Assembly (NCBI GenBank): GCA_900556795.1
Contig: USQD01000031.1
Coordinates: forward strand, 1-12,697
Length of the DNA: 12,697 nucleotides
From: an uncultured Prevotella sp.
Lineage (GTDB): Bacteria > Bacteroidota > Bacteroidia > Bacteroidales > Bacteroidaceae
Direction: 5' to 3'
Under the pieces are notes generated by a model. That model was not told where the DNA came from, did no database searches, and saw only the letters and a program-made list of their open reading frames with translations. Each line of letters begins with the position of its first letter. Positions within the stretch are counted from its first letter, which is position 1. Below, one piece after another: positions 9,904 through 12,697 of this stretch. Both the position numbers and the translations under genes were made by a program.

Positions 9904-9927
9904 CCTGTCGCAGACAGGTCTGTTTGC
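9904..9927 (+). other. Overlapping alternative hairpins in the anti-sigma to receptor gap
   Basis: Directly after the anti-sigma stop, CCTGTC (9904-9909) can pair with GACAGG (9913-9918) around a 3-nt loop. Alternatively GCAGAC (9910-9915) can pair with GTTTGC (9922-9927) with one G-U. The two pairings share bases and exclude each other. No U-run follows, so this is not an ordinary terminator. It may affect mRNA stability or how much receptor is made relative to the sigma pair, but it may equally be chance. Confidence 0.35.
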
Positions 9928-9970
9928 AAGTTGGCTTATTTGTAATATGTATCAAATCAATATAAAAATT

Positions 9971-12517
9971 ATGAAGAAATATATGTTCGCTTTCCTGATG
10001 TGTCTGTTGGTACAGGCATCGTTTGGACAGCGCATCTCTCGAAGCTATAGCAACCGTTCCATGTCTGAAGTCCTGAAGGATTTAGACAAGGCAACCCGTC
10101 GATATAAAATCAGTTTTATCTATAATGAACTGGAAGATTTCACCGTCACTACCTCTTTCCGTAATCTCGATTTGCAGGAAGCTTTGGGGCGGGTCTTTGG
10201 ATTTTATCCGATGAAGGCTACGATAGAGGATAGCTTGATATTCGTGGAATGTACCCAAAAGGAACCTACCAAATTGATGGGACGGGTGATAGATGAACGT
10301 CATCGACCAGTGGAGTTTGCCAATGTGGCTTTACTCAATCCCAGGGATTCTTCCTTTCTCACAGGTGGTGTGACCAATGCCAGCGGCAATTTCGTGATAC
10401 CTTGTAGCATGAAGAAGGTTCTCGCCAAAGTAAGTTGTGTGGGTTATTACACCTTATATAATATATATAATGTGGGAAAAGTCGGAAATGTGGTGTTGAA
10501 GGAGAGTACCATGCATATCAATGGTGTTACGGTGAAGGCGAAATTGCCTTCTTTCAAGATGGGACGTGAAGGAATGCTCATAGACATACAGCATTCTGAT
10601 TTGTCAAAAGTAGGAGATGCCGTTGATGTACTCCGACAATTACCTCGCATCAATGTAAGTAGTACCGATGTCATCAGCGTTTATGGCAAGGGTACACCTA
10701 TTATATATATCAACAATAAGCAGGTGAGAGATTCCAGGGAATTGCAGCGCCTGAAGTCTGATGCCATCAAGAATGTGGAAATCATTACTTCGCCAGGTGC
10801 AAGATATGATGCCACGGTCAGTTCGGTGATTCGCATCCGGACCGTCAAGAAGCAGGGCGAAGGGGTGAGTGGATCCTTGAATTCCATGGTATGGTATAAT
10901 GGATATCTGGGAGGGTCAGAACAGCTTAGTCTCAATTATCAGAGTGAAAAGCTCAACTTGTTTGGGTCTCTTTGGGGATATACAAGAGGGCATAAGGAGG
11001 CTACTTCGCTAATTCAGCATATTGAAGGAACGAAGAATGTTACCGTAAACCAGTATGATCCCTTATCCTATCGCAATACAATGGGAGAAGTAAACTTTGG
11101 TTTCAATTATGACCTCAATGATGAAAACTCTATCGGTGCTTCTTATGATTTAGAATGCGAACCCTATGCGAAAGGGCATGTTGATGGACAGCAGGAAATA
11201 TTCAATGAGGGACAACCTGTGGATATCATCAAACAGAAAGCATTGGTCGATGATATAGGTGGTCCTACCCATGAGTTGAATGCTTACTATGTGGGAAAGG
11301 TCAATAAACTGGGAATAGACTTTAATGGAACCTGTCTCTGGCAAAAAACTGGTCGGGATATGTTGGAAACAGAAGAGGCTACCGTATTGGAAAATCGGGA
11401 AATCCATACTGCGAGTCGCCGCCATAATCAGTTGCTTGCAGGCAAACTGATTCTTTCTTATCCCATAGCCAAGGGGCAGTTGGAGTTAGGAAGCGAAGTG
11501 AGCCATACCCACAGTAGCGGAGAATATAGCAATGCGGAAGGCATTGTGGCGGATGCTTCTACCGATATGAAGGAAGATAATTTGGCGGGATTTCTTGCCT
11601 TTTCATATCCTTTAGGCTCGTTTTCAATGGATGCAGGATTGAGATACGAGTATGTGTCTGCCAAGTATTATTCTTTCGGTAAGTATGAAGAAGAGCCTAG
11701 CAGGAATTATAGCAATTGGTTTCCCAACCTGACCCTGTCATGGAATAAGGAACCATGGGCGGCATCTCTGGCATATACCTGCAAGACAAAGCGTCCTTCT
11801 TATAGTTCCTTGCGCAATGAGGTGCAGTATGATAATCGCTATATGTATGAAGGTGGCGATCCTTATCTTCGTCCTACCATTGCTCATGATGTTTCATTGG
11901 ATGTGATGTGCAACTGGATTTCGTTTGGTGTGGAGTATCTTTATGAGGACAATCCCATCATCTGGTATGTTACCCTTTATAATCATCAGGATATAGCCTT
12001 CTTGAGAAATGTGAACTTTTCCAGCAAGCAGACTATGACTGCGTATGTCATAGCTGCTCCCAAGTTCGATTGGTATCAGCCTACATGGCAAGTCTTCTTT
12101 CAGAAGCCTTTTTTTGATGCGGAAAAATATGGTGCTCCTCGTGGTTTGTCGAAGCCTGCCTTGGGTATTACATGGAACAACAAGTTTAAGTTGAGTTCTA
12201 CTTGGACTTCATGGGTGACCCTTCATGCCAATACGACATCCTATAATGCCTTCCGCCGGTATCGCTCTGGTTATTTTGCCTCTATGCGAATGGTTAAGAC
12301 ATTCTTTGATGAAGCCTTGACTGTTAATTTCTATGCTGATGATATCTTCAGAAGTCAGAAAGACCAATGGACCATGTATGGCGACCATGCAACCTTGACG
12401 AAGGATAGTTATAATAGTGCCCGTGAAATTGGTGTCAGGGTGGTCTATAAATTCAATTCCGGTCATAGAAAGTATAAGGGCTCAGGTGCTGGTAATGCAG
12501 AGAAGAGCCGCTTCTGA
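9971..12517 (+). CDS. Outer-membrane beta-barrel protein with STN signalling domain (TonB-dependent receptor-like transducer)
   Basis: The protein has 848 aa from the chosen start. It begins with a signal peptide (MKKYMFAFLMCLLVQASFGQ, probable cleavage around residues 19-20). Residues about 23-95 form an STN (secretin/TonB short N-terminal) domain. Residues about 101-180 form a carboxypeptidase-regulatory-like beta-sandwich (KLMGRVIDERHRPVEFANVA; GGVTNASGNF). A plug follows at about 190-293 (GDAVDVLRQLPRINVSS; IISP-type segment NVEIITSPGARYDATVSSV). From about 300 to the end it is a beta-barrel with alternating aromatic and polar strands, ending in GVRVVYKF and a KYKGSGAGNAEKSRF tail. The layout fits the Bacteroidota outer-membrane beta-barrel family (OMP_b-brl_3) rather than a SusC protein, and no SusD partner is present. 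The STN domain and the upstream sigma/anti-sigma pair suggest a signal transducer. An ATG at 9947 would add 8 residues ahead of the signal peptide; 9971 is preferred because MKKYM starts a normal signal peptide after an A-rich leader. The ligand and any TonB dependence are unknown, and I did not recognise a TonB box. Confidence 0.9.
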   Translation: MKKYMFAFLMCLLVQASFGQRISRSYSNRSMSEVLKDLDKATRRYKISFIYNELEDFTVTTSFRNLDLQEALGRVFGFYPMKATIEDSLIFVECTQKEPTKLMGRVIDERHRPVEFANVALLNPRDSSFLTGGVTNASGNFVIPCSMKKVLAKVSCVGYYTLYNIYNVGKVGNVVLKESTMHINGVTVKAKLPSFKMGREGMLIDIQHSDLSKVGDAVDVLRQLPRINVSSTDVISVYGKGTPIIYINNKQVRDSRELQRLKSDAIKNVEIITSPGARYDATVSSVIRIRTVKKQGEGVSGSLNSMVWYNGYLGGSEQLSLNYQSEKLNLFGSLWGYTRGHKEATSLIQHIEGTKNVTVNQYDPLSYRNTMGEVNFGFNYDLNDENSIGASYDLECEPYAKGHVDGQQEIFNEGQPVDIIKQKALVDDIGGPTHELNAYYVGKVNKLGIDFNGTCLWQKTGRDMLETEEATVLENREIHTASRRHNQLLAGKLILSYPIAKGQLELGSEVSHTHSSGEYSNAEGIVADASTDMKEDNLAGFLAFSYPLGSFSMDAGLRYEYVSAKYYSFGKYEEEPSRNYSNWFPNLTLSWNKEPWAASLAYTCKTKRPSYSSLRNEVQYDNRYMYEGGDPYLRPTIAHDVSLDVMCNWISFGVEYLYEDNPIIWYVTLYNHQDIAFLRNVNFSSKQTMTAYVIAAPKFDWYQPTWQVFFQKPFFDAEKYGAPRGLSKPALGITWNNKFKLSSTWTSWVTLHANTTSYNAFRRYRSGYFASMRMVKTFFDEALTVNFYADDIFRSQKDQWTMYGDHATLTKDSYNSAREIGVRVVYKFNSGHRKYKGSGAGNAEKSRF

Positions 12518-12554
12518 TAGACCGGTTCTTCAGATAAAAAAGAATTTATATTTC

Positions 12555-12612
12555 AAAAGTCCTTTCATACTAAGCTTGTGTCTTTGAAGCGTTTTAGTGT
12601 GAAAGGACTTTT
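12555..12612. terminator. Long hairpin terminator after the receptor gene, possibly bidirectional
   Basis: Bases 12555-12573 (aaaagtcctttcatactaa) pair with 12594-12612 (ttagtgtgaaaggactttt) over 19 bp with one wobble. The 20-nt loop can form a further gctt/aagc pairing (12574-12577 with 12587-12590). The A4 on one side and T4 on the other give a short U-tract in either direction, so it could also end a convergent gene lying beyond the window. It starts 37 nt after the receptor stop and closes the three-gene cassette. Confidence 0.85.
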
Positions 12613-12648
12613 AACACAAAATAATTGGCAGATTATTCGTTTTTTCCA

Positions 12649-12697
12649 AGATCGGAAGAGCGTCGTGTAGGGAAAGAGTGTAGATCTCGGTGGTCGC
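12649..12697. other. Illumina TruSeq adapter sequence (artefact at contig end)
   Basis: The final 49 bases start agatcggaagagcgtcgtgt and continue as the reverse complement of the Illumina TruSeq universal adapter, up to ggtggtcgc. I recognise the match from memory of the adapter and see no mismatch in it. It is library sequence that was not trimmed before assembly, not biology. The bases just before it (12613-12648) are A/T-rich and hold nothing I can identify. Confidence 0.97.

Noticed and set aside
9919..9950. A separate promoter for the outer-membrane gene in the gap after the anti-sigma gene
   Set aside because: A TTTG at 9923-9926 and A/T-rich sequence near 9943 are present, but no TAnnTTTG element lies at the right spacing, so co-transcription from the sigma-gene promoter is the simpler reading.
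9947..9970. ATG at 9947 as the start of the outer-membrane protein
   Set aside because: It would put eight extra residues (MYQINIKI) ahead of a well-formed signal peptide that begins at the ATG at 9971, which also has the A-rich leader typical of this phylum.
12613..12697. A further coding or regulatory element at the right end
   Set aside because: The last 49 bases are sequencing adapter and the 36 bases before them are too short and A/T-rich to support a call.

Overview
The window reads as a Bacteroidota chromosome fragment, most probably Bacteroidales and Prevotella/Segatella-like. The clues are the sequence character of RpoB and RpoC, start codons preceded by A/T-rich sequence rather than Shine-Dalgarno sites, an ECF sigma/FecR-type anti-sigma pair with a DUF4974-like tail, and an outer-membrane beta-barrel protein carrying an STN domain. 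The genus is inferred, since no search could be run.

Region 1 (1-8515) is housekeeping. It holds the 3' end of rplL (ribosomal protein L7/L12), a hairpin plus U-run in the rplL-rpoB gap that looks like a partial terminator/attenuator, then complete rpoB and rpoC 31 nt apart. A strong intrinsic terminator follows rpoC. The catalytic and zinc motifs of both RNA polymerase subunits are intact. One residue in the rifampicin pocket of RpoB (Asn487, equivalent to E. coli His526) differs from the usual histidine.

Region 2 (8516-8752) is non-coding. It contains an array of four 18-bp palindrome-type units with an exact 22-bp period, grading from a perfect palindrome to a decayed copy, and then a likely Bacteroidota-type -7 promoter element in front of the next gene.

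Region 3 (8753-12517) is a three-gene cell-surface signalling cassette on the + strand: an ECF sigma factor, an unusually short FecR-like anti-sigma factor overlapping it by 8 nt, and an outer-membrane protein (signal peptide, STN, carboxypeptidase-regulatory-like domain, plug, beta-barrel). The anti-sigma factor seems to lack the usual FecR periplasmic domain and keeps only a transmembrane helix, a low-complexity linker and an STN-like C-terminal domain. That domain lines up with the STN domain of the neighbouring receptor. The inferred flow is: the outer-membrane protein senses an unknown ligand, STN-to-STN-like contact in the periplasm alters the anti-sigma factor, and the sigma factor is released. 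No SusD-like partner or substrate-processing gene is present, so the ligand is unknown. The class of system is known; the reduced architecture and the upstream repeat array are what stand out.

Region 4 (12518-12697) holds a long hairpin terminator. The last 49 bases (12649-12697) match the Illumina TruSeq universal adapter (reverse complement), so the genuine sequence ends near 12648 and nothing should be inferred from the final bases.
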